From: Rhynchonema sp. JSB1_4
Lineage: Eukaryota > Nematoda > Chromadorea > Monhysterida > Xyalidae
NCBI GenBank assembly: GCA_030248065.1
Contig: JASAMV010001731.1
Span: forward strand, 117,533-181,532
Direction: 5' to 3'
DNA: 64,000 nucleotides
Shown here: piece after piece, positions 1 to 11,800 of the stretch
Position numbering within the stretch: the first letter of the stretch is position 1
Layout of the letters: each line of letters opens with the position of its first letter
Notes under the pieces: generated by a model
The model's database searches: none
What the model saw: the letters and a program-made list of their open reading frames with translations, nothing else
Told to the model about the DNA's origin: nothing
Position numbers and translations under genes: made by a program

Positions 1-1806
1 AACCGACCACTGTCATTTTAAAAGTAATTTCTCCTTGACTATACATACATATCTCACGGAAGACTGGCAAGTTTTTCGAGTTTTGTGTATCTAATTTTCG
101 TACCAAAGTCTTTGTTGGCGGGATCTCTCTCTCTCTCTCAGTGACCGTTAGGACAATGGGCGCACTATTTGTTTGCGATTGTGAGTTTCCAGCTGCGGTT
201 TTTTGTCCTGGAATACAGAAATGGCCTGATTTCCAGTTTTTGTTCTCATACTGTTCTTTTGCTTAGCGACCAACCCGTTTCCACGTTCACAAAATGTGAG
301 CAATGTGGAAATTTCATGGTCATTCTTTAATCTGACGTTACAGTTTTGGCAGAGTCGCTCTTCGCTTCGATGTTTCACAAGCCCTTCACTCTTCGTAGTG
401 CTCATGTCTAAAATCAGTGTCGTGGGTATTTCCCGAGCTAAATTCAGATCTGTCATGAAATTGCAAAATTTCAAATCTAGTAACGATTCTCATAACTGTT
501 ACATGTGATCATACTGATATGCGACTGCAATCACAAACACACTCATACAGTACATACAAGTATACCTATGGTATGTAATACGTAAAAGTATAACCTCCAG
601 GAGTTTGGGATGTCTCCTCCCTGCCAACGTTGTTATGCGAAATTTGTCAACAAAAGGTAATATACATAACATAAAAATACACTTTTGAAAAGAAAATGGC
701 TCGAGAAAACAGGCTTTTTGACACACAGACGGGAAGAGAGAGTGCGCTATACCTCGGTTTAGGTGCATGCCAGCCATGCAGGCAACGAGGTCCTGGCTGG
801 CTTCCACGAGTGAGGCATATTTGCGCTATTGATTAGACTTGTGCAGTAGTTAGTACCTATACATATGTACCAAAGTACGTTGGGACAGTAGGTATAGGTA
901 CAATGTACCTCACCTGTATGTTTTGGCTCACACAAGGTTACCTAAGGTTATAATTCCGTTGCTTACTGTATATGCTGTACACACCTGCGGTGCATTATGT
1001 ACCTGAGTACGGCAAAAACGTAAGTGCCACATACACAGGAGCTAAACACTTGTGCTGAAACTGATAATAGTCAGCTATAGTGACAGCATAGGCTTTGCGA
1101 GTAAGATAACGCGCGCATTTTTAGCAGTTGTAACTTGTAACTGTATTTGTAAGTACGTGGTGTTGGGAGACAAAACCTCAAATGCACCTGTACCTGGCAC
1201 TTGAATCTGAGAGCGGTTTTGAGCTGTTTTTTCCTTTATATTGTCATCATAATGAGACTCTCTCAAGATTATGACCAGCTTTTCAACTCCGAAAGCACTT
1301 GAAACGATTCTCAGCAGCTGTTTTTCAACGGCCGGTATCTGGTTTCCCATACGAATATCACAGGGAAGTTTTTTTGCCTTCGTCCTTCGGTATGATGAGT
1401 GAGTAACGTGTGAAAATGTTCATTTGCTCTAACATTTTATTGGGATATAAGGTCCTTGGTTGAAAGATGCGTGGTGAAAGACCAGATTACCGCAGTTTAC
1501 CTATATGTAATTGCTTCCATTGTTTTATTTTTGTTTTTATCTATCTTTATTTAATGAAGTCGACCGAGTCTTTGTGACCAATTTGCTCCAAACACGCACG
1601 GATCACTCGAGACTTGATGTTACACAAGCCCTTCACATCGACCCCACTTAGTCCGTTTAATGGGAATTTTTGAATACTATTTTGGTAACCAATCTGCTCC
1701 GATCTATTATCGAGTATTCTTCATGGTCACATTATGGAGGGACCCGATTACGTCACTACAAAGAGGGTAGAATGTATCTGTAAAAACCCCAATCCTTCCC
1801 GTTCCA
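1..1806. other. Intergenic DNA without a convincing gene
   Basis: I see no coding sequence with recognisable domains here. A (CT)n run lies near 125-140. A minus-strand open frame at about 150-474 has a few cysteines but no family I can name and no clear splice context. The stretch presumably holds upstream sequence of the CRB3-like gene. Confidence 0.5.
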
Positions 1807-2187
1807 GACCCGTACCGCTATCGTTCCATCTATTCGTGTACGGCCGAATCGGTCTGGTGCTCGTGCGCCGAGCCAGTGCCTATAATGGCTAACCCTGAAA
1901 CATCAGCCAACAACAGCGCCATTACAACAACCACCGCAGCGTATAATTCAACGACGACCACACCTCCCGATGGGGGTGACCCATGGGAAGCTCTGATTAT
2001 CGTCACCATAATCGCAGTCAGCTTGGTTCTGCTCACTCTATTGGGGGTAATCATATTCTTTGGACTGAAGTACATCAAGGACAGAAGACGAAATCATGGT
2101 GTCTACCGGCCACAGGCTGAGGAAACGAAAGCTGCACAGACCCTGCCGCAATACATACCACCGCCGGATATCGAGGGACTCATTTGA
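1807..2187 (+). CDS. CRB3-like short Crumbs protein or terminal Crumbs exon
   Basis: This reads as a small type I membrane protein of the Crumbs family, an apical polarity determinant. The first in-frame ATG is near 1,885. From there the frame gives a Ser/Thr/Asn-rich ectodomain of about 35 residues with N-glycosylation sites, a membrane segment of about 23 hydrophobic residues, a basic stop-transfer run (KDRRR), and a tail of about 37 residues ending PPDIEGLI. In Crumbs proteins the juxtamembrane GTYRPS-type sequence binds FERM proteins and the C-terminal ERLI binds the PDZ domain of PALS1 and PAR6. Here the equivalents are HGVYRPQAEE and EGLI. The short glycosylated ectodomain matches vertebrate CRB3 and the small nematode Crumbs protein. 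A TTCCAG acceptor ends at 1,806, so the exon probably starts at 1,807 and a signal-peptide exon lies upstream. It could instead be the last exon of a larger Crumbs gene, but I see no EGF or laminin-G exons upstream in the window. Confidence 0.72.
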   Translation, partial: DPYRYRSIYSCTAESVWCSCAEPVPIMANPETSANNSAITTTTAAYNSTTTTPPDGGDPWEALIIVTIIAVSLVLLTLLGVIIFFGLKYIKDRRRNHGVYRPQAEETKAAQTLPQYIPPPDIEGLI

Positions 2188-2853
2188 CACGGCGGCGTGG
2201 ACTTTGAGATGGGATTGCTCATTATTGGAGCTCCGTACCATTTTATTGGATTCAGTGTTGTGAAAATATGGCTAAATTTACTGTACTCAGCAAAAAAACC
2301 CGGGTGATAATGTACATATCTCGTTTATTTATGAATTTGCGACGATTTTGCTTTTTTCATTCTATAATTCCCCGATTCATTATTTTAGTACAAAATTAAT
2401 TGGGAAAAAATTGTGTTATTTTTGAAGACTGTTTGAACTCTTGTTTTGGTAAGAATGTTATTTTTTGCAATAACTCTTTTTGTATCTCAAATCAAATGAA
2501 AACTACATGGTACTTTTTCGTGTTCTGGTGCAATGCTTTTTCACAAACTATTTTAGTGTGGTTTTTATTTATAAAACATCGCGATAAAATGGACCAAACT
2601 TTGTTGCATGCATTTACTGTGGTTCAATTCCAACATTTTAAAACCAGACATCTCTCCAGCCAAGAAAACATAACACTTTTTTATTTCCCTCCTCATGTAC
2701 CAACAAATTTGGTAACAACAATAACAAAACGCCGCTGTTCTGTCAGTCAGAGCAATAGATTGAATAACTCAACAAAATCTATCATTTTAACATGTGCGAT
2801 TTAGATTCAACAACAACGACCTATCCATATATACGACCGTACAGTGCCTGCAA
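2188..2853. other. AT-rich spacer between convergent genes
   Basis: This is the 3' flank shared by the CRB3-like gene and the convergent eL8 gene. It is AT-rich. The open frames here lack domain content and look like chance. Confidence 0.6.
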
Positions 2854-5800
2854 TTACAAGGTGGCTTTCTGTAGCAGCTCCTTGGCGCGCGCCTTTTCGA
2901 TCTTGGCCTGTTTAGCTTGCGAACGTTGCGACATCACACCACCACCCCAGTGACGACGGATCTGCAGCAAAATGGGAATGGCAATGAATAAAACAAGTTT
3001 TCAATCAGTGAGTAAGAACATGGTCCACCATTGCTGTAGTGTTCTTCAATGTGGTCGTTTATGGAGGGGACAGAAGAAGCTGATTGTCTGACTAATGATT
3101 ATGACAAGGATAAACAAGGGTAGACTCTGAAACACAGACGCTGAAACAAACTCCAAGCGGCACATCTGGATTTATTTTCCGTACGGGTGATTATTTCGAA
3201 ACGGTGTAAAGGTCAGTTGGGTGTAAAGGTCGGTGGAAAGCTCGGTCGACAGCTCAGTGTGATAGACCTCGGTGTAAACTTGAAACATTCCACGTTAATA
3301 ACAGGCCATGTTTCACGTTTACACCGAGCTGCGCCGACCGGGCTCTCGACCGAACTTTACGCCGACCTCGACGCCCAACTGACCTTTACACCGTTTCGAA
3401 AATTCCACCCTTTATTGTTACCATATCATGCCAGTCAGAAGTCACATCTGGCACTCTCATCTCATCACACGAAGCAAGAAACCCCAAACAGACCTCATCG
3501 AACCGATCCTTGTAGTTGGCGTTGACGGCTTCGACGATCTTCGACAGCGCCGCACGATCTTCCCTGCACAGAATAATTGTGAAGATCATAAATAATTATT
3601 TCTCCTGAAGCCGAAGAGTCACCAACTTCGCCATACGTCTATTTTATTATTATGAATCCCAAAACATAAATACCGAATAACAACATGAATAACGCACGGA
3701 TTGGTAGTGGCGAGCGCGATGCAGCTGGCCGTCTTCCGTCCGACCACTTTGCCCAGACGTGACTTGTCCTTGATCACACAATAGGGCACACCCATCTTGC
3801 GACACAACGCCGGCATGAACAGAACGATCTGATGTGGTCAAGTGAAACATCAGCTGATCGTATTGTTGCAGTGTCAGTGGGTTTACTGTATCGTACTCGT
3901 ATCTTCATAGGACAAATACTGAAGAGCTGCTATGCTGCCAGTCACACGATGTGACGAATGTGGAACGCACTTTTGAGAACTGCATGAGCTGGTTTGATTC
4001 AGAAAAATCACACAAAGTGACACGACACTTCAAATGCTCATCAAACTGTCACAAACGCGAATTACACGACTGCGAATCCACAACTATACCTCGATAGGAT
4101 CGACATCATGTGCAATGACGACCAATTGCGCCTTCTTTTGTTCGACTAACGTCGTCACACGATTCACGCCCGCCTGCGCCACCGGGGGACGTTTGGTCGG
4201 CTCGTCTTCTTTCCCTGCACTGCGCGCCTGAATTTGCAAGGAAGTTGTTGTCGAGTTGAAGCAATAACACCGGCAGTGATGTGGTTGGGGGGGGGGGGGG
4301 GTATGGGGGGTATTACCCCCCCAACTGCTAGGTAGCTTTCTTGCTCAGAAACCCATGCCCCCAAACTGGCTAGCTAGCTTTCTTGATCCGGTCACCAAGT
4401 AAAAAAAGTGTTGATTTTAGTGCCAAAATGACCATTTTATGGGCCAAAATGGTAAAATTCGTTCAAATTTTCTCACACGTGCACAAAAATACGCATTTTA
4501 AGGCTTATTTTAGCATAATTTCGATCAATTTTTATACCCCTGTTTTTGACTTCTGGACCAATACCCCCCAAATCGGGGTACCCGGCTAGCTAGCTAGCTT
4601 TCTTGCGCCGGACCCCTCCAGCTAGCTAGCTTTCTTGCTCGGATCAACTACATCACTGAACACCGGACTAATAAAAATAGCACACAAAAGGTTTTTCAAG
4701 ACAAACAAATCATATCAACAGCAAGATTGTTGTACCTCAGCACGTTGTCGCAGTCGTTCACGCTTGGCCGCACGCGATTCGGGCTTGTACTTGTCGAGCA
4801 GACGGAACACTTGGTTGCCTGAACGAAGAGAAGAATCAGGTCAGCGAATGAATTTATATATTTCAAACGTACTAATCGTTTTGGCTTATGTTCGGCGAAG
4901 GACCCTCCAGCTGGCTAGTTTTCATGCTCGGACCAACTACATCGCAGGGTCTGTCGGTTTGAGCGATGTCATACCGTCCATTGGCAGTTCATCCCAGAAC
5001 TAAGTAACCAAGCAATGCACAAGCGAGCGCAAGATTAAATAAGGTGCACAAGAGGTGGGGTCGTAATTTTCACAAGTGGAAGTAAACCCCAGTTGAGGTT
5101 TGCGTTTTCACAAAGACGGATACTAGTACGGACCAACACCACATGTTGCACAAAGTTTATTATCCTCGGTCGCTAGACCTTTGCCAATTGCACGGCACTG
5201 CGTAGTACTTCAGTAACTATTATCAGACATGCTGACACCGTGCTGACGTCCAGCTGGACACAAACTGATCGAATAAACTGTAACACCGGAAATGCATTAA
5301 CAGCGCCTCCATGAATCGAACCTTCGAGTGCAAGTAGAAAATCGCTGATGCAAAAAGGAAGAAATTCGTCTCTGAACTTGCGGACCGGACCGCATGGACC
5401 ACAAATCTTCCGGTTTGCGGACCGCATAAGTACCCGCCAGGGCCAGATCATCAAGTTTTCTTGTTTCCGGTATGTATGCTCTAGGGTATCGTCTTGCCAT
5501 ACCACATGTATGGAATGCCACAGGTATGTATCGAAGCTTGTACTAGATGAGGAGTACCTATAACCTCTTTTTTGCCGAATTGGCGCAAATGCTTGGAACA
5601 CACACACACACTTTCAATTTTGCGAAACAAGCTCTTTATTTGCCACCGGGCAAGCAGAAATCTTTTTCGTCTGCCTTGTTAAGCAACTACTTTCCGCTCC
5701 AACTTTGGACAAAAAGGTAGTTACAGATTCCAAACAAGCTCCGCTGCCTGTCTCATTGTCCATTTTCTGGCAATTACTCCCATTCGATACAAAACACGTA

Positions 5801-8800
5801 AATGTGACCGATTTACCGTTACATGTATATAGCCAGTATGAATACGTAAATGCCTTTGTCGCGAGGCAGTCTTGAACGCGACTGGTTTCCTGTGCACAGC
5901 ACATCTTCTGACAACACGCCAGTGTCTCGAGTACAGAAAAATAATTTCCGTTGAATTTGAGTCCATGTTTACAAAAGAAAGCATCACATGTTCGGAAGGC
6001 ACCCACGAAGCAGGAAAAATGACGGTGGTCATGCAAAGCGCACCATTCTGTTTTCATGAAGCGTCAGATGTTAGCACATTGAGACAACGCAATGTCAAAT
6101 GTTGCCCCGTTATGTGCATAAGTTGCGAGTAAGCGACAATTTAGCCCTTTTTTCTCAGTTGTTCTGTTTGGTTGCGTAATAAGGCGGCTAGTGATAGTGC
6201 AGAGACCAGACGATTTGACATCAGCAAAACGATATCCGCGCTTGCGGGCGTACGTGCGTAAGCGTATCGGACGTACGCAAGCCAGAATAATAGCTAATGG
6301 TATGCATGTGGCACGCACACACTGCGACGCGACCCAAAGGCACAAGGTGCACATGCGTACAACGTCTAATCAGTCGCACGCGTATATTACTATGTATTGT
6401 ATCTATACTATGTAACTTATGTTCCAAAACCATGTATAATACCGTAATGTATGTATCTGAAAATGTACCAAGTGCCAGTCATATTTTGACATACCAACCA
6501 TATCCAAAAGCGGTAGGTGGCCCTAACTTTTGTGGCCCAATCAGAGATAACGCGCGCATCCGTCCACATTGTATATGCACCTCAAAACCCGACAGTTGGA
6601 CCAAGATTAAAGTTTGCGTCGTTGGACAGGTCTCACCGGACCTCATGTATCTTTCGTTGGCGTACATTTGATTACTTTGTGCTCTTGCTTTCGCTACAGC
6701 AGTGTGGTGTATCCATACCGTAATACCGAGCAATGATGAAACGCGATACGTTGTTTTTTGTCTGTCACTCCAAGTTGGCCTCACAGTGTCAAGTTTCAGC
6801 CAAGCGTACGACACGGTTACATTAGTGGTAATGGATTCAACCCGCCATTAGGACTGTCGGACAGGATCGGGTGCTATATTGGCCCTTTGTGACAAACATG
6901 ACTCTTCAGCCATTTGATTATCAAGAGCAACAGCACTTTTTGCGGTGGCAGTATCCAGACATGCTGCATGTATAGCACATGGCCTGCTGTGCGCCAGGCA
7001 CCTTTTGGCCAGAAGTATCCGCTGTGCTTCCGGCTGTGCTTGCAATATTAATGCAAGCAACGTGACAAAATTCCTTCAAAGCACCATACTCTGTTATCCC
7101 TTTCACACTGTTTCGTTGATCCAGTGATGATAAAGTTGTCATTAGTCTTTTTTACTTACTTGAACTGAAAGTGCTCTAGTTCTATTTGCTTCTCCATTGC
7201 AGTCACAGTACATTCTGTTTGATTAACAGTGAGCTTGAGTTATTAACGGAGTTGAAAGTTTATGACTGTTTGACTCCAGTGCCTGTGACCAGTACAAGCA
7301 TATTTTGTGGGAATAAAGCACAACCGAGGTAAGTACCTGGAACAATAAATTCAGCCGTTGTGTACACTAGTCCATACGTTTTGGCACACGCATGACGAGT
7401 TACGGCGGGTTGTTAGCATTCCTTTCAGCAACTGCCTGAACAGGGCTCACAAATGTGTTAAAACGTCAAAGGATGTGCGGTCAAAAGAGCCACGTCTGTT
7501 CGAAACCAAGCTTGTCTGTCAAATTTGGTATATGTACGTGCAGTTAAGGGATGCAATTTCGATGTCACTTCGCCAAGCAAACATGCAGAGACATATATGT
7601 AGCACATATAAGTTGTTTGTCGCATACGTAGTCCTGCCATGTCATCATCAAGCCTTTGTGGGAGCAGAGTTCGGAGAAGTGGAGGGGCCAAACGCGACCC
7701 GACCCGGTCTGTCAACACTGCAGACCGCCAGAGCATCTAATCACGCCGCCCATGCGTCCCACGTTACGCCGCACTATTATTGCATGCACATGCATAGGCA
7801 TTTGTGTGTCAAAATACGTGCCGCCGTTACTTGGTCAGCTCCATTGGAACACATAACCACTTAACCAATATACAGACTGTCTTACGCGAAGCGCGATGCC
7901 TGGCAAAAACACGTATGGCCTGGATCCATGCTGCATTATTTTATTCTACCATGAAGGTCTAACAAGAAGTTCGATTGATCACACCAGGCAGCAGGCAGAA
8001 CATTGTTCATCAGCAAAAACATATTGCAATCTCATAGATTTGAGTTATTGCTATGTAGGCGTTTGGTAGACGGTTTGACGTTTTTGCTTCATGCACGCTA
8101 GATGCGGAGTCCAAGGTGATCACTCATGTCAAAATTACCCACCACCTATGTACCTAGGCATGCGCACTCAGTGGACTCAAAAACTGCCGCTGCAAGATTA
8201 AAAATCGGTGCGTGGTGATATTTCAAGATCAAGTCCGCCTCCGTTCGAGAGAACGGGTGTTCGAATTCAGTTCCATGCCGTAATATTTCATTGCTCGACA
8301 TTCAAGAGTGCGCAAATGTCGGCATCCTTCGTATGTACATAGAGCTACTCTCATCCGATCATAGCACCATCTGGTTTTCAGCGTGCCTCTTCCAACGAAC
8401 GTGTGCTAGAAAAGTTTACCTTTCTTAACGTTTTTGGTAGAATTTCGCACGCACTTTCTCCAAGGCCGCCGAAGATGTGGCTTCCAAGTTGAAAACTTGG
8501 GCAGCTAAACGATTGGGTTGCTTGACTCGAAATTGATGTCTGTCACCCACGCTAATCGGGCATTTATAAGTATAGGCGCTTGAGAGACCAGGCAGCAAGC
8601 AGTCAGTCAGTAAGTTGTTTCAGTAAGACGAGCATATATATTAACCACTCGAGCGCGGCTCGGTTGCCCGCTACTGCGAGTGGTTTTTGAAGGTTATGCA
8701 GCCAGCGCGCTTCCATAAGGACCATGCGAGAATGCAATTTAATTGAGACCGGTATTCACTCAAAGAGCACGATTGAATAAGCACACCGGCTAGCCAGCTG

Positions 8801-11800
8801 TCGTCGACCATTTTCGAAGCACTCGCTTGATGCACGTCTGTCACCGAGTTAGATCAAAACGAGATGCCCAATTTCAAGCTTACGAGTTCCTTGTGTCTAT
8901 GTTGGGCATATGCATCACCAGCTTGCCTGTGTTATACGTACACCACAATGTGCAAATGTAACTCAATAGCGGCTCGATTACCTAAACTTCACACGAATTG
9001 ACTGCAATCTATCAACAAACATCATGCCCCGCCATTCGCAGCTATTCTGTTTCAACATGCCAACCAAGCACAAGTTGAGTAAAAACGAACGACGATTACT
9101 AGTACAATCATGGCAGGCGGTCGCTGGCGAGAACAACGACAACGAACACGTTCATGCCACAATCAACGAGGCATGGCTGACTGCCACTGAACAGTCACCC
9201 AAATGGGTATGGGGCGTTATGGGCGTGTCCGAAAGCGTCGAAGGCGGCGCTGCCGAACATCCAAAGTTCAAAGGACTCATTCAACAGGTATAACGCATAC
9301 CAACTCTTTCTGCGTTTCAGCCGATTTTGGATCAAAAGAACTGAAACGTTGTTTTGCAGATCATCACGTTTATTTGTCACGGGGTTACGATGTTACACGC
9401 GGGTAAAGATTCGAGATATGCCGCTTGCTGCCAACAGCTGGGGCTCCGGCATAGACACTATTTCTACGAGGGACAACGACCAGCGTATTGGGTCGTATTC
9501 TGTCGAGAATTGAGAACCGCCATCCAGAAACTGGTGAGCTCAGCAAGGCTCGTTTGGTACATTTCCAAACCGCAGAGACATAATCGGACTGTTTGCAGAT
9601 GGTCGAGTACAGCTCATCAGAGGAATGTCCAGCCATCAAAGTGTCAGCGGAATTCGACGATGGCAGTTCCGAGCCGGGCGGATCGTCAATTGACGGTGCC
9701 TCGGGCGTGATGTCTCCTGCGAGTGCCGTCATTGACAGTGAACCGACCAGTGCCGCAACAGCGTCGGCCAGCTCGAAACGAACGGTGACCGTGACCAGGG
9801 TGAAATCGGCGCCTGGACGTCCGATGACACCGGGTAAGACTCCAGCTGTCAAGAAGACAGACAGTTCTGATCGACAAAAACAAAACACCGCCGACAAACT
9901 GCGACGAGCCTGGGACACGTTCCTCGACTTGACCATGGATAACATCAGGCTCGGATACTGCGGCAATTGCGCCAAGCCAGGCGGCAGCGTTGGTGGCACC
10001 TTGATGAACATGCTGTCCATGTCGGGCATGATGGGAAATGTCAGGTAACGAACCAAACTGGTTATTTGATAGTTTATTATATTTCGGGGCGCAGACAAGG
10101 AAAGCAAACGTAACAGGACACGTACAGTCTGGAAGTTTAATCCAATCCCATCGTTGAGGATGACCCTTGGTTGGCTCATATATTTCCGGTAAAACAATTT
10201 GAAATGACAAGTGCACAACATACAGGACAGCCAGTGACAGGAAAGGGTTAAACGTCAATTATACAATACAGGAGCAACAGAAATGCAGAACGTTAACGAC
10301 ATAAAACTAATCTGCAGACAACCACTGGGCGACAACGCAAACAGCAAACACAGCGGCACCCCGATTGCGGCAATAATACGACCACCCAAACTGGGCACAT
10401 TGGGACGACAACGCACGCAGGACAGTAATCGATTGAGATATGACGATGGCAGAGAACGGTCCGGTTCTCGTTTTTGAATTTTGGTCATGATGATGCCACT
10501 ACCAGTTTTTGGCCATAATGATACCACAGTATACCACTGACATACACATTTGGCATGTTATCATAAAAATTATTTCCCAACAAAATACCACTGACACGGG
10601 GTTTTTGCATTCTGGTGTATCTGCCCAAAAGTATTTTTCAAACATGATTTACCGATTTACGTGTGGACGCATTACCTATTTTGTGCAATACGCTAGTGTT
10701 GGCGGAGCGGAACGGCTAGATCATTTACTTCAATGATCCATCTGCCTACAAAAAAAACGTACCCAATTAATAAATAAAAACAAAAAAAAAAAATAAAAAA
10801 AATTATAAATTATAAAACTACAACGGCCTTATAACGGACCAGCGTGCCTTCAATTGAAAACTTCTGCCGAGATACGTTAGAGCTAAATTTGGATTTTGAT
10901 CGATAAAAACAATAAATTGGGGCTTCATAGACAATAAATATCACACTTCCATAATTGTGGGTAGGCTATAAATATGACGGAAGCGAAAATTTGGTAAAAT
11001 TATGAATTTTGTGTAAAATTATTTGTTGCTCGTACCTCAAGGATGCGATGAACAACATAGATTTGCACATAATTAGCAACAATTATATTTTTACTATCTG
11101 GCGTGCCATATGTCACCTCGGTACATTGTTATTAAAATAGGAAAATATGAAAGAGGTGCTGGGTCCCAGAAAAAATGAAAAAAGCTGAGACTCACAACAG
11201 TTGAGCGAACTTTTGTCGAAATTAGCAGCGATGGAAATTGGTCTTGGATCGCTTGTATAGCGTGTAATGGGCGTTTCCCTGCTTTATAGTAAAGCTCTGT
11301 GTGCTCTCTATATGGCGAAAAATACAACGAAAATTTTTTTTGAATGTGGTGGTTTTGGAAATAGGGATGGGTAGACAAAAATGAATATGGTCCTAAATTG
11401 GAGCGAAGCGTTTATAAAAGTTTGTGGCAAACGGCCACAAAGAACATGCGAAACAGATGGTATTTTAATTTAAGGTGCGGAGTAGGGTCCAATTTTTTTT
11501 TTGCCCTCGGTTGGGGTGTGTATGTTCTTGGCGGGGTTTGCCCGCCTGGATTTTTTGGCAAAGGCGAGCCCTTAATGTTACCTACCGATTTCATGTTACC
11601 TAAAATGTGTTAAACGAAGCATAACTGCCTCGGGTCTTATTCTATCCAAAATTATTTTGCACACACAAACGCGACGCACCGCACATTGCAGTTTCTGCTG
11701 TTATCTTGTTGTAAATTTTTCTGAACTTCATATACATAAAATGTTAGTAAAAATTGATACTCACTTGTCTGACGATCCAACGCGAAACGGAACTGGTTGA

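Noticed and set aside
7358..7864. 168-codon plus-strand open frame
   Set aside because: No domain, signal peptide or splice context, and the composition looks like random GC-mixed intron sequence.
9385..10221. 278-codon minus-strand open frame
   Set aside because: It is the antisense shadow of the globin exons, which have domain support and splice sites on the plus strand.
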